A stretch of 40,634 nt of DNA, from positions 1 to 40,634 of the forward strand of contig NZ_SAUZ01000033.1 in the NCBI RefSeq assembly GCF_004022215.1, in the 5' to 3' direction. Every line of letters begins with the position of its first letter. Position 1 is the stretch's first letter. The notes beneath the pieces were generated by a model. The model worked only from the letters and a program-made list of their open reading frames with translations. It made no database searches and was not told the origin of the DNA. This document shows positions 1-8,556 of this stretch, in pieces. The DNA is from Paenirhodobacter populi. Its GTDB lineage: Bacteria > Pseudomonadota > Alphaproteobacteria > Rhodobacterales > Rhodobacteraceae. The translations under genes were made by a program, and so were the position numbers.

Positions 1-48
1 AAACACATTCTTCGCCAGATCGAGCCCGACCGTGATAATCTCCGACAT
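1..48 (-). CDS. IS110-family transposase, N-terminal fragment (runs off window)
   Basis: Reading leftward from the ATG at 46-48, the 16 visible residues are MSEIITVGLDLAKNVF. This is the usual opening of an IS110-family DEDD transposase, and the Asp in GLDLAK is the first catalytic acidic residue of the RuvC-like domain. A GGGAGG ribosome-binding site lies just upstream (about 52-60 on the complementary strand). The rest of the gene lies outside the window, so intactness cannot be judged. IS110 elements encode RNA-guided recombinases whose bridge RNA lies in a noncoding end. The family call rests on a short but characteristic stretch. Confidence 0.75.
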   Translation of the reverse strand, partial: MSEIITVGLDLAKNVF

Positions 49-628
49 GACCGCCTCCCAAAGTGGATTGTTGCGATCCCACCATGGCACACAGATGCCG
101 TCGGGGGGCGGTTACACCATCAACGCCGCATGACAACAAGATTGCGATCAAATGCGGCAACCATGCCTATCGCGAGCGGACGCGGGAACTTCAGGATCAG
201 CATCACCGCAAGGTCGGCTGAACATCTGGTCTGACACGCACCGGACCCAAGCTGGTGCGTCTGTCTCGACAGCAGTGGCGGCGGAAGGGTGAGGCGACCC
301 CAAAAGGGCTGCATACCGCCCGCGGGCGATGGTCGTACGTTTCCACGCTCTACTTCGGTCAAGGAAAACGAGGTCGGTCGTACAGCGATTGGCCGCCCCT
401 CTCCTCCTGTGACGGCATTACAGCCCCGGCACCTTGTGTTATACAGCGCTTACAAGGGACTTCATCCTCGCCAGAAAAGTCGGGATCATACGCCGCTCCA
501 CCTCCTGCATATCGGCGACATGGCAGAAAATGCGGCGGTTCGCATCCACGTCCGTGCGATCAGACGGTAACTCTGTGGCATCCGCAGATCGGCGCGGGCA
601 TCGCAAGACCCGCGGTCCCGGCCTGCCG
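49..628. other. Intergenic stretch next to an IS110 end; no convincing gene
   Basis: About 580 bases carry no gene I can support. Roughly the first 70 bases should be the 5' noncoding end of the IS110 element whose transposase starts at 48, but the exact boundary cannot be fixed from one end. A short rightward frame ending in TGA at 222-224 and a leftward frame at 439-636 have no recognisable start context. The last residues of the leftward frame faintly resemble an Lrp/AsnC C-terminus. I read both as decayed remnants or chance frames. Confidence 0.4.
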
Positions 629-2101
629 TCAGGCATCGGCGCCCGGACGGTGCGCCGCGAGGCGGCTCATCGAGATCAGCGCGGCAAGCAGCGCGAACCC
701 CGCGCCAAGAAGCAACGCCGCCGTAAGCCCCGGATCCCCCATCCGCCCCAGCAGCAGCGAAACCAGCGCCGCCCCGAGCGACTGTCCCGTCAGCCGCGCC
801 GTGCCCAGCATGCCTCCCGCCGCGCCGGAGCGGTTCATCGGCGCCGCCTCAAGCATGGCGCGGTTGTTCGGGGACTGGAACATCCCGAAGCCGAAACCGC
901 ACAGCGCCATCCGCCAGCAGATATCCCACGCCGGGGCATCCGCCCGCATCAGGCCAAGCGCCAGCATCCCCGCCGCAAGGCATATGAGGCCGATACCGCC
1001 CAAAATCGCCGGCGGATACCTGTCCGACATCCGGCCCGCGAAGGGCGCGATCACCGCGACGCCGAGCGGCCAGGCCATCATCAGCAGGCCGACCTCGGTC
1101 GGGTCGTGCCCCATCACCCCCTGAAGCAGGAAGGGCAGCGCGACAAAGGCCAGAAGCTGCGTCGTGAACGAGGCGACGGAGGTGCAGACCGACAGCGTGA
1201 ACACCGGGATGCGCAGCAGATCGACCGGCAGCATCGGCCGGTCCGAACCACGCTCATGCCGGATCTGCGCCACGAAGCACAGCACCGCCGCCACCACCTG
1301 CCCCAACGTCACCAGGGGCGGAACTCCCGCGCCGACGCCATCGACCGCGACGATCATCAGGCAGATGCCAAGCGCGCTGAGCACCGCCGAAAGCCAGTCG
1401 AAGCGGCGCGGCACGCGCAGGCTTTCCGGCAGGCTGAACCAGCCGAACAGCAGCGTCGCGATCCCAAGCGGAATGTTGATCGCGAACAGCCAGTGCCAGC
1501 CCGCGACCGACAGCACCATCCCCGCGAAGGCCGGCCCCACCGTCGAGCAGACCGCGACGACCAGCGCATTGAGACCCACCGCGGCACCGAGCTTTTCCCT
1601 CGGCACGGTGAAGCGCAGGATCGACATGTTCACCGCCATGATCCCCGCCGCGCCGAACCCCTGCACGATGCGCGCCACCGTCAGCGCCCCGATCGAACCG
1701 GCCAGAATGCAGCCAAGAGACGCCAGCGTGAACAACGCGATACCGCCGAGGTAGACATTGCGATAGCCGTGAATGTCGGCCACCGTCGCCAGCGGCAGCA
1801 TGGTCATCACGATGGCAAGCTGATAGCCGTTGACGATCCAGATCGAGGCCGCAGGCTCGGTATGGAAATGCGCGGCGATGGTAGGCAGCGCGACATTGGC
1901 GATGGTCCCGTCGAGCACGGCGAGCGCCAGCCCCAGCATGATCGTGATCCAGGCGAAATGGCGGCGCGGCGCGGGCAGCCCCCTGCCTTCCGCCGATCTC
2001 TGCGCCAGCGCGTGCCGGGCATCCTCGTCAACGGATATGGCGTCTTTCAGGAAGGTCACGGCGGAGTCCGGAACTGGGGAGGTGGCATTTCCGATAGGCA
2101 T
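629..2101 (-). CDS. MFS transporter, DHA2 (EmrB/QacA-like) drug-efflux type
   Basis: 490 residues from the ATG at 2101; an upstream TTG at 2119 is also in frame but has no better ribosome-binding site. The protein has a polar N-terminus of about 50 residues and then many hydrophobic segments, consistent with the 14-helix DHA2 family. The first helix carries the typical LDGTIANVALPTI motif. A later helix has the GPAFAG...GWHWLFAINIPLG pattern (motif C and following loop) that marks EmrB/QacA-type proton-driven exporters. The substrate cannot be read from sequence. It is divergent from the oxidoreductase at 2318, with about 215 bp between them and no neighbouring fusion protein, so it probably acts alone in the inner membrane. 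Confidence 0.85.
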   Translation of the reverse strand: MPIGNATSPVPDSAVTFLKDAISVDEDARHALAQRSAEGRGLPAPRRHFAWITIMLGLALAVLDGTIANVALPTIAAHFHTEPAASIWIVNGYQLAIVMTMLPLATVADIHGYRNVYLGGIALFTLASLGCILAGSIGALTVARIVQGFGAAGIMAVNMSILRFTVPREKLGAAVGLNALVVAVCSTVGPAFAGMVLSVAGWHWLFAINIPLGIATLLFGWFSLPESLRVPRRFDWLSAVLSALGICLMIVAVDGVGAGVPPLVTLGQVVAAVLCFVAQIRHERGSDRPMLPVDLLRIPVFTLSVCTSVASFTTQLLAFVALPFLLQGVMGHDPTEVGLLMMAWPLGVAVIAPFAGRMSDRYPPAILGGIGLICLAAGMLALGLMRADAPAWDICWRMALCGFGFGMFQSPNNRAMLEAAPMNRSGAAGGMLGTARLTGQSLGAALVSLLLGRMGDPGLTAALLLGAGFALLAALISMSRLAAHRPGADA

Positions 2102-2317
2102 CCAGAGCCCGGTTTGCAATCGCCCGCCGCAAGAAATCCGCGCCCCGGACCTGAGCGGGGGTTATCCGCCGACTCCGGTTTATCTGTCCCCCGCCAGAAG
2201 CCGGAACCTAGATCGGCGGTCCGAATTCATATAAACTGGATGTGTTATTCCGCATACCGCCGGGACGGGACATCTGTCCGCTGCCCGCCGGTCTGCAAGC
2301 GCGGGACGTCGAACCAC

Positions 2318-4609
2318 ATGCCCAAGGATGAGTTCATCGGCAAGACATCCAAGGCGGCCGGAGGCTGGGGCGCGCTGAAAAGCTGCGGCAGGCAGCTTCT
2401 TGAAACGCGCAGACCCCTCGCCGGCGCCCGGACCATGCTGAAGGCGAACCAGCCCGATGGTTTCGACTGCCCGGGTTGCGCATGGGGCGATCCCGAGCAT
2501 GGATCCTCGTTCGAATTCTGCGAAAACGGCGTCAAGGCGGTCTCGTGGGAGGCGACGAAGCTGCGCGCTCCGCCAGAGTTCTTCGCGGCGCACAGCGTCA
2601 CCGAACTGCGCGGATGGAGCGATTACGACCTCGAACATCAGGGCCGTCTGACCCATCCGCTGCGCTACAATGCAGGCACCGATCATTACGAGGCGGCGAA
2701 CTGGGACGAGATATTCGCCGAGATCGGCCAGCGCCTGAAGGCGATCGCGCCGGATGCGGTCGAATTCTACACCTCGGGCCGGGCCTCGAACGAGGCGGCT
2801 TTCCTGTATCAGACCTTCGTGCGGCTTTACGGGACGAACAACTTCCCCGACTGTTCCAACATGTGCCACGAGGCCTCGGGCGTCGCGCTGACCGATGCGA
2901 TCGGCATCGGCAAGGGCACGGTCCTCTTGGAGGATTTCGAGCAGGCCGATGCGATCTTCGTCTTCGGCCAGAACCCCGGCACCAACCATCCGCGCATGCT
3001 GGCCGATCTGCGCAACGCCACCCTGCGCGGGGCGCAGGTCGTGGTGTTCAACACGCTGAAGGAAAAGGGCCTGACCCGATTCGCCGATCCGCAGAACAAG
3101 GTCGAGATGCTGACGGGCGGCTCCGAGGCGACCTCGACCCTGTATTTCCAGCCGAGGCTGGGCGGCGACATGGCGGCGGTGCGCGGCATGGCGAAGCTGG
3201 TCTTCGCCGCCGATGACGCGGCGCGCGCGAAGGGCCTGCCCCCGGTTCTGGACGATGCCTTTCTGTCCGAACACACCGCTGGCATCGCCGAATGGCGCAA
3301 GCTGGTCGAGGCGACGCCCTGGGACCAGATCGAGGAGCAATCCGGCCTGACGCGCGAAAACCTTGCCCGTGCGGCCGGGGTCTACATGGCCTCCGACCGG
3401 GTGATCGCGACATGGGCCATGGGCGTGACCCAGCACCGCCATTCGGTGCAAACGATCCGGGAAATCGCCAATTTCATGTTCCTGCGCGGCAATATCGGGC
3501 GCAAGGGAGCGGGCCTTTGCCCGGTGCGGGGCCATTCCAACGTGCAGGGCGACCGCACCGTCGGCATCAACGAAAAGGCGCCCAAGGCGCTGCTGGACGC
3601 GATGGAGCGCGAGCTTGGCGTGCCGATGCCGCGCAATCCCGGCCACAATGTGCTGGAAGCCATCGGCGCGATGCTCGCGGGCACGGCGAAGGCTTTTTTC
3701 GGGCTTGGCGGCAACTTTGCCCGCGCGACACCGGACAGCGCCCTGATCGCCGCCGCGATGGACCGGCTGGATCTGGTCGTCCATATCGGCACCAAGCTCA
3801 ACCATTGCCATCTGCTGCACGGCAAGGCGGGGTTCATCCTGCCCTGCCTTGGCCGGACCGAGATCGATCGCAATTCAAAGGGCATCCGCCAGATCGTCAC
3901 GGTCGAGGATTCGATGTCGATGGTGCATGGGTCCGGCGGGATCAACCTGCCGGCCTCGCCGCACCTGAAATCCGAGGTCGGGATCGTCGCCGGCATCGCC
4001 CGGGCCACTTTGGGCAGCAAGATCGTCGACTGGCAGGCGCTGGCCGACGACAACGACCTGATCCGCGAGATGATGTCGCGCGTCCTGCCGGGGTTCGGGG
4101 ATTACAACGCCCGCGTGCGGGTGCCGCGCGGCTTCTGGCTGCGCAACCCGGCCGCGGAACGCGAATGGCGCACCCCCACGGCCCGGGCGAATTTCGGCGC
4201 CTTCGATCTGCCGCAGCAGACCGAATGGCAGATGCGCACCGAACAGCCGGGGATCTTCGTGCTGCAGACGCTGCGCTCGCATGACCAGTACAACACCACG
4301 ATCTATGCGATGGATGACCGCTACCGCGGTGTCTATGGCGAACGCGAGGTGGTCTTCATCAACCCCGCCGACATGGCGGGCGCGGGCGTCGCCGCGGGCG
4401 ACAGGATCACGATGGAGACGCTGAGCGACGACGGGATCGACCGGCGGATCAGCGGTTTTCGCGTCGTGCCCTACGACATCCCGCCGGGGTGCATCGCCGG
4501 CTATTATCCCGAACTGAACGCGCTGGTGCCGCACGGCTCTTTCGGCGACCGCAGCTTTACCCCCACGTCGAAATCCGTTCTTGTGAGGATGTCGCGGGAT
4601 GCCGCCTGA
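2318..4609 (+). CDS. FdhF/YdeP-family molybdopterin oxidoreductase
   Basis: 763 residues from the ATG at 2318, close to E. coli YdeP (about 760). The reading frame stays open far upstream, but only this Met precedes the conserved sequence. An N-terminal DCPGC pair with a further Cys about 14 residues on (residues ~50-70) replaces the full four-Cys iron-sulfur motif of true formate dehydrogenases. NMCHEASG (~residue 188) supplies the probable Cys ligand to molybdenum. Further on are NPGTNHPRM, an RGHSNVQGDRT segment and a C-terminal molydopterin-dinucleotide-binding domain ending in YYPELNALVPHGSFGD. No Tat signal is seen, so it is probably cytoplasmic. YdeP is linked to acid resistance in E. 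coli, but the reaction is not established. It overlaps the next gene by 11 bp, suggesting coupled translation. Confidence 0.87.
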   Translation: MPKDEFIGKTSKAAGGWGALKSCGRQLLETRRPLAGARTMLKANQPDGFDCPGCAWGDPEHGSSFEFCENGVKAVSWEATKLRAPPEFFAAHSVTELRGWSDYDLEHQGRLTHPLRYNAGTDHYEAANWDEIFAEIGQRLKAIAPDAVEFYTSGRASNEAAFLYQTFVRLYGTNNFPDCSNMCHEASGVALTDAIGIGKGTVLLEDFEQADAIFVFGQNPGTNHPRMLADLRNATLRGAQVVVFNTLKEKGLTRFADPQNKVEMLTGGSEATSTLYFQPRLGGDMAAVRGMAKLVFAADDAARAKGLPPVLDDAFLSEHTAGIAEWRKLVEATPWDQIEEQSGLTRENLARAAGVYMASDRVIATWAMGVTQHRHSVQTIREIANFMFLRGNIGRKGAGLCPVRGHSNVQGDRTVGINEKAPKALLDAMERELGVPMPRNPGHNVLEAIGAMLAGTAKAFFGLGGNFARATPDSALIAAAMDRLDLVVHIGTKLNHCHLLHGKAGFILPCLGRTEIDRNSKGIRQIVTVEDSMSMVHGSGGINLPASPHLKSEVGIVAGIARATLGSKIVDWQALADDNDLIREMMSRVLPGFGDYNARVRVPRGFWLRNPAAEREWRTPTARANFGAFDLPQQTEWQMRTEQPGIFVLQTLRSHDQYNTTIYAMDDRYRGVYGEREVVFINPADMAGAGVAAGDRITMETLSDDGIDRRISGFRVVPYDIPPGCIAGYYPELNALVPHGSFGDRSFTPTSKSVLVRMSRDAA

Positions 4610-4913
4610 TGATGCGGCGCTGATCGCGGACTGGACCGCGCTTTGCGCCGCGCTCGAAAACGACGACAGCCTTTCGTGCGGCCCTCTTGCCTGCGGATTG
4701 CTGGCCGCGGTCGCACTCGGCCTCAGCGGCGACAGCCGCGGCTTCGCCCGCGACTTCGGGATCGCACATGCGCTGGTGCTGCGCGAGGTGAACATCCTGT
4801 CCGGGGACCTCGGCCTGCTCACGGTCAACCGGAACGACGAAAGAACCCAGCGGCGTTTTCTGACGCTGAGCCCCGCCGGGAAGGACCTGACCGATCGTCT
4901 GACGCGCGCCTGA
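4599..4913 (+). CDS. Small winged-helix-like protein coupled to the oxidoreductase gene
   Basis: 104 residues. The ATG at 4599 lies inside the last codons of the molybdopterin oxidoreductase, so the two genes are almost certainly translationally coupled. After an acidic N-terminus comes a helical region rich in Ala and Leu. The second half (~residues 45-103: SRGFARDFGIAHALVLREVNIL ... FLTLSPAGKDL) reads like a MarR-type winged helix, ending in the 'LTxxGxxL' wing pattern. I infer a small DNA-binding or regulatory protein for the YdeP-like enzyme. There is no dimerisation helix of normal MarR length, so a non-regulatory role cannot be excluded. Confidence 0.6.
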   Translation: MPPDDAALIADWTALCAALENDDSLSCGPLACGLLAAVALGLSGDSRGFARDFGIAHALVLREVNILSGDLGLLTVNRNDERTQRRFLTLSPAGKDLTDRLTRA

Positions 4914-4943
4914 ACGATATTCCGGCCTCAACAGCGCACCGCT

Positions 4944-6017
4944 TCAGCGGTTCACGGCACGGCGGGCGGCTATCTTCTGATACCACCGTGTGATCGCCAC
5001 GCGCATCCGGGCATCCACCGGCACGGCGAACCGCGCAAGCAGGACGCTGGCGACCGTTCCGACCGAGATCATCGCGACGACACCAAGGCTTTGCGTGCCG
5101 ACATCCAACCGGCTGGCCAGCCTCGCGACCAGCCGGCACAGCGGCAGATGCAGGATATAAAGCGGAAACGACAAGGCACCGAGCCACAGGCACAGCGCGT
5201 GCAGCCGGCCGCGCAAGGCCACCTGCGCCCCGGCAAGGATCAGCGGCGGATAGACCATGATGACGATCAGCGCATCCCAGCTGCGCGTCTGACCCGGCTC
5301 CGGCAGCACGAATGTCAGCACCAGCACCGCGCTCAGCACCCCTGCCAGCCCCAATGCGCCCGGATGCGAAAGCTGCCCGCGGATGCGCCACAGGAGCACG
5401 CCTGTGCAGAACCCGAAGGCGGTCCGCGACGATCCTCCCCACAGCTCACCGCCATTGGCCCCGACATCGAGCCCGCCATACCACAGGGAACAGGCGACAA
5501 GGTTCAGCGCCCCGACAGCGACCAACCCGGCCAGCAACCGGGTGGACAGACGCGGGGCGACAAGGACGAAGACGGCATTGGCGATGAACTCGTAGAACAG
5601 CGACCAGGCGACCCCGTTTGCCGGAAACAGGTTCGGGTCGCCATCGACTCCGGGGGTCGGCACAAGCAGCAGGTTGAGCAGGAATGAATCGACGATCGTC
5701 CAGACCTCGACACCCGGCTCGACGAAGACCTTGGCGAACTTCACCGCAAAGCCGAAAACCATCCCCGCGAAAAACAGCGGGTAGAGACGGATGATCCGCC
5801 GGACAAGGAACTCCTTCGCGCCGAGCTGCCCCTGACGCAGCCGTTCGTCATAAGCGCCGGTCAGCACGAAGCCCGAGAGAATGAAGAAGAAGTCGACGGC
5901 CAGATAGCTTCCGACAGGTATCCCCGGAAGGCCGAGCCGGTCGGACTGGTGGAAAAGGACAACGGCGAGCGCCGCGATTCCGCGCAGACTGTCCAGAAAA
6001 TCGAACCGGCGGGGCAT
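4944..6017 (-). CDS. Acyltransferase 3 family membrane protein
   Basis: 357 residues from the ATG at 6017, with an AGGAAG ribosome-binding site about six bases upstream. The N-terminus (FDFLDSLRGIAALAVVLFHQSD) is the standard opening of acyltransferase-3 proteins, and the His in VVLFHQ is the conserved catalytic-site residue. VDFFFILSGFVL (~residues 41-52) and RRIIRLYPLFF follow in the expected order. About ten hydrophobic segments are spaced along the rest. Family members O-acylate exported sugars, lipids or peptidoglycan at the inner membrane. The acceptor is unknown because no polysaccharide genes are adjacent. It faces the oxidoreductase operon tail-to-tail, 30 bp apart. Confidence 0.85.
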   Translation of the reverse strand: MPRRFDFLDSLRGIAALAVVLFHQSDRLGLPGIPVGSYLAVDFFFILSGFVLTGAYDERLRQGQLGAKEFLVRRIIRLYPLFFAGMVFGFAVKFAKVFVEPGVEVWTIVDSFLLNLLLVPTPGVDGDPNLFPANGVAWSLFYEFIANAVFVLVAPRLSTRLLAGLVAVGALNLVACSLWYGGLDVGANGGELWGGSSRTAFGFCTGVLLWRIRGQLSHPGALGLAGVLSAVLVLTFVLPEPGQTRSWDALIVIMVYPPLILAGAQVALRGRLHALCLWLGALSFPLYILHLPLCRLVARLASRLDVGTQSLGVVAMISVGTVASVLLARFAVPVDARMRVAITRWYQKIAARRAVNR

Positions 6018-6214
6018 GAAGGTCTTCCTGTCGGAATGGAAAGGCCGTTGGATCTGATGAAAGGATGTGTCCGGGGTCGAATGGCGTCGGCAGTTCGGGA
6101 AACGTCGCGTCGGTATCGATCGTCGGCAGCCATATCCGGCTGCCCGGTTCCTTATCTAGGCGGGTCCCCGCAAACCTCAAGGCCGGGAAAGCCGGCGCCG
6201 GACGCGGCGGCTGT

Positions 6215-7258
6215 TCAGTCCTCTGATGCCGCGGTGATCTGGCGAACCGGGACCTCGGTGCAGTGACGGTCCTGCGCGCGCTCCGCCATCATGTCGAACA
6301 GGATATCGAGCATCGTTTCCACATCCTGCCGCGCCATCAGGATACGCGAATCGATCAGCGCGGCGAAAGGGTCCCAGTCGAAGCTGCCGATATGCGGTAT
6401 CGTCGCCTCCGGATGATGGGACCGCAGCCAGCGCATCACCCCTTCAAGCGCGCTCGTCGAATTCACGAATATCCCCGCCGGAAGGGTGGGCATCGCCGCA
6501 GCCAACTGCGTGACGGCCTGTTCCGCGCGTTCGGCGGCATAGCCCGTGGTCAGGATCATGTCCTCGCGCGGGGCGATCCCGGCCTGCGCATGGGCATCGC
6601 GGAAGGCGCGCAGGCGTTCGAGCGTGTTGTGGTCCGTGGACCGGCCGCCGATGAAGGCCAAGGGCTCGGGGCGGCCCGCCTCGGCCGCACAGGCCGCGAG
6701 CACCCGCGACGTCAGCACCAGCGCCCCGCCGTAATTGTCGGAAATCACCGACGGTGCCCGGCTGCCGGGCAGATCAAGGTTATAGTTGAGCACACCCGAG
6801 GCCCGGCAGATGTCCGAGATCAGGTCCGGGTTCGTCGCCCCGGTCGCGATGACGCAATCGACCTTGTAGGAAAGCAGGGTGCGCGCGGCCTGAAGCTCAA
6901 GCTCCGGATCGCGCGACGTGCAGGTGATGATCGGAAACAGGCCGCGGATCCGGGCCCGGTGCTCGAACTGTTCGGCGATCGAGCTGAAATAGCGGTTGTC
7001 GTATTTCGGCATGATCATGCCGATCAGATTCGACCTCTGCCGCCGCAGCGCGCGGGCCTGCTGGTTCAGCGCGAACCCCTGACGGTCGGCCACAAGGCGG
7101 ATGCGCTCGGCCGTCTTCTCGCTGATCCGGCGCGATTTCCAGTTGCCGTTCAGCACGGCGCTGACCGTGGAGGCGGACAGCCCCACCTGCCGGGCGATGT
7201 CGTAGATCGTCGTTTGACGTGGCGTTTCGGGCTTTGCTGACACTTCGTCCTCCTGCAT
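6215..7258 (-). CDS. LacI-family transcriptional regulator of the ribitol locus
   Basis: 347 residues from the ATG at 7258. The LacI helix-turn-helix is clear at about residues 16-40 (TTIYDIARQVGLSASTVSAVLNG), followed by the hinge region (ALRRQRSNLIGMIMP) and a periplasmic-binding-protein-like sensor domain. Two features are slightly unusual: an insertion in the HTH (NGNWKSRRISEKT) and a domain ending in the DVETMLDILFDMM helix with no clear tetramerisation tail. It is divergent from the sugar-alcohol transporter operon starting at 7454. I infer that it represses that operon in the absence of ribitol or a derivative. Candidate operator arms lie at 7296-7304 and 7325-7333. Confidence 0.88.
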   Translation of the reverse strand: MQEDEVSAKPETPRQTTIYDIARQVGLSASTVSAVLNGNWKSRRISEKTAERIRLVADRQGFALNQQARALRRQRSNLIGMIMPKYDNRYFSSIAEQFEHRARIRGLFPIITCTSRDPELELQAARTLLSYKVDCVIATGATNPDLISDICRASGVLNYNLDLPGSRAPSVISDNYGGALVLTSRVLAACAAEAGRPEPLAFIGGRSTDHNTLERLRAFRDAHAQAGIAPREDMILTTGYAAERAEQAVTQLAAAMPTLPAGIFVNSTSALEGVMRWLRSHHPEATIPHIGSFDWDPFAALIDSRILMARQDVETMLDILFDMMAERAQDRHCTEVPVRQITAASED

Positions 7259-7295
7259 GCCACCTTGACACTCCGCACGGTTTCAAACAAGCATG

Positions 7296-7333
7296 CACCA
7301 TCGGTTGTGCAATGCGGCACGAACGATGGTGCA
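7296..7333. promoter_or_regulatory. Inverted repeat in the lacI-type/transporter divergent region (candidate operator)
   Basis: Perfect 9-bp arms GCACCATCG (7296-7304) and CGATGGTGC (7325-7333) are separated by 20 bp. The spacer contains a second, weaker dyad (TTGTGC...GCACGA). A TTGACA sequence at 7266-7271 could be a -35 element, although no good -10 follows at 17 bp. The position between a LacI-type gene and its probable target operon fits an operator. Assignment is by position and symmetry only. Confidence 0.45.
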
Positions 7334-7453
7334 GAACAGGACGCGCAATTCGCCGGAGGAAGCCGTCCACCCCTTTCCACTGCCGGAAGGCGATGGACAA
7401 GGATCGGACGACACCTGACCGCACCCGACAGAAACGTGGAGGAGATGACAGAG

Positions 7454-8506
7454 ATGATGAAACAGACCCGATCCGTTGCCTCGGCCGCGGTTGTCATGGC
7501 CGGCCTGCTGAGCAGCGCCGCCTGGGCCGCGCCGAGCGGCACCGTGGCCTTCCTGATGCCCGATCAGGCATCGACCCGCTATGAGGAACACGATTTCCCC
7601 GGCTTCAAGGCCGCGATGGAAAAGCTCTGCCCCGATTGCACGGTGATCTATCAGAACGCCAACGGCGACGTCGCGCTGCAACAACAGCAGTTCAACTCGG
7701 TCCTCGCGCAGGGGGCGAAGGTGATCGTGCTCGATCCCGTCGATTCGGCGGCGGCGAGCGGTCTTGTGAACATCGCGCAGTCGCAGGACGCGAAGGTCAT
7801 CGCCTATGACCGGCCGATCCCGGATACGCCCGCGGATTACTACGTCTCCTTCGACAATGCGGGCATCGGCCAGTCGATCGCCGAATCGCTGGTGAAACAC
7901 ATGAAGGATGCCGGCGTGCCGGAAGGGGCCGGCGTGCTGCAGATCAACGGCTCGCCCACCGATGCCGCCGCCGGCCTGATCCGCGACGGGATCCACAAGG
8001 GGCTGGAGGGATCGGGCTACGAGACGCTGGCCGAATACGACACCCCGGACTGGGCGCCGCCGAGGGCGCAGCAATGGGCGGCCGGGCAGATCACCCGTTT
8101 CGGCGACCAGATCAAGGGCGTGGTCGCGGCGAATGACGGCACCGCGGGCGGGGCCATCGCCGCCTTCAAGGCGGCCGGGGTCGATCCGGTTCCGCCGGTC
8201 ACCGGCAACGATGCCACCATCGCGGCGCTGCAACTGATCGTCTCGGGCGACCAGTACAACACCATCTCGAAACCCTCCGAGATCGTCGCCGAAGCCGCAG
8301 CCAAGATCACGGTGCAATTCCTCAACGGCGAGACGCCCGAGGCGAAGACCACGCTCTACAACACGCCGAGCGAGCTTTTCGTCCCCGCCGTCATCACCGC
8401 CGAGAACATCAAGGCCGAGATCTTCGACAAGGGCATCCAGACCGCCGATCAGGTCTGCACCGGCGAATATGCCGCGGGCTGCAAGACGCTCGGCATCACG
8501 AACTGA
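7454..8506 (+). CDS. Periplasmic sugar/polyol-binding protein of ABC transporter
   Basis: 350 residues from the ATG at 7454, which lies nine bases after a GGAGGAG ribosome-binding site. An in-frame ATG at 7445 is too close to that site. The signal peptide is residues 1-25 with a predicted cut after AWA. The mature domain opens with the beta strand TVAFLMPDQ and contains the family patterns VIVLDPVDS and AKVIAYDRPI, so it belongs to the peripl_BP_4 (ribose/xylose/fructose-binding) group. PEGAGVLQINGSPTDAAAGL and GNDATIAALQLI correspond to the hinge and ligand loops. Together with the dehydrogenase and kinase downstream, the ligand is most simply ribitol or another pentitol. Confidence 0.88.
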   Translation: MMKQTRSVASAAVVMAGLLSSAAWAAPSGTVAFLMPDQASTRYEEHDFPGFKAAMEKLCPDCTVIYQNANGDVALQQQQFNSVLAQGAKVIVLDPVDSAAASGLVNIAQSQDAKVIAYDRPIPDTPADYYVSFDNAGIGQSIAESLVKHMKDAGVPEGAGVLQINGSPTDAAAGLIRDGIHKGLEGSGYETLAEYDTPDWAPPRAQQWAAGQITRFGDQIKGVVAANDGTAGGAIAAFKAAGVDPVPPVTGNDATIAALQLIVSGDQYNTISKPSEIVAEAAAKITVQFLNGETPEAKTTLYNTPSELFVPAVITAENIKAEIFDKGIQTADQVCTGEYAAGCKTLGITN

Positions 8507-8556
8507 TCTGCAATCCGGCGCCCGGCACACCCGGGCGCCCCATCGGACATGGCGCC

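Noticed and set aside
439-636. 65-residue leftward frame with a tail faintly like Lrp/AsnC
   Set aside because: There is no helix-turn-helix and no ribosome-binding site, and the resemblance covers only about 25 residues.
434-2317. Very long rightward open frame upstream of the oxidoreductase start
   Set aside because: It is antisense to the MFS gene, its translation is Arg/Gln/His-rich and repetitive, and only the part after the Met at 2318 matches a protein family.
2180-3820. 546-residue leftward open frame opposite the molybdopterin oxidoreductase
   Set aside because: It is a GC-rich antisense shadow with no domain pattern; the opposite strand encodes a clear conserved enzyme.
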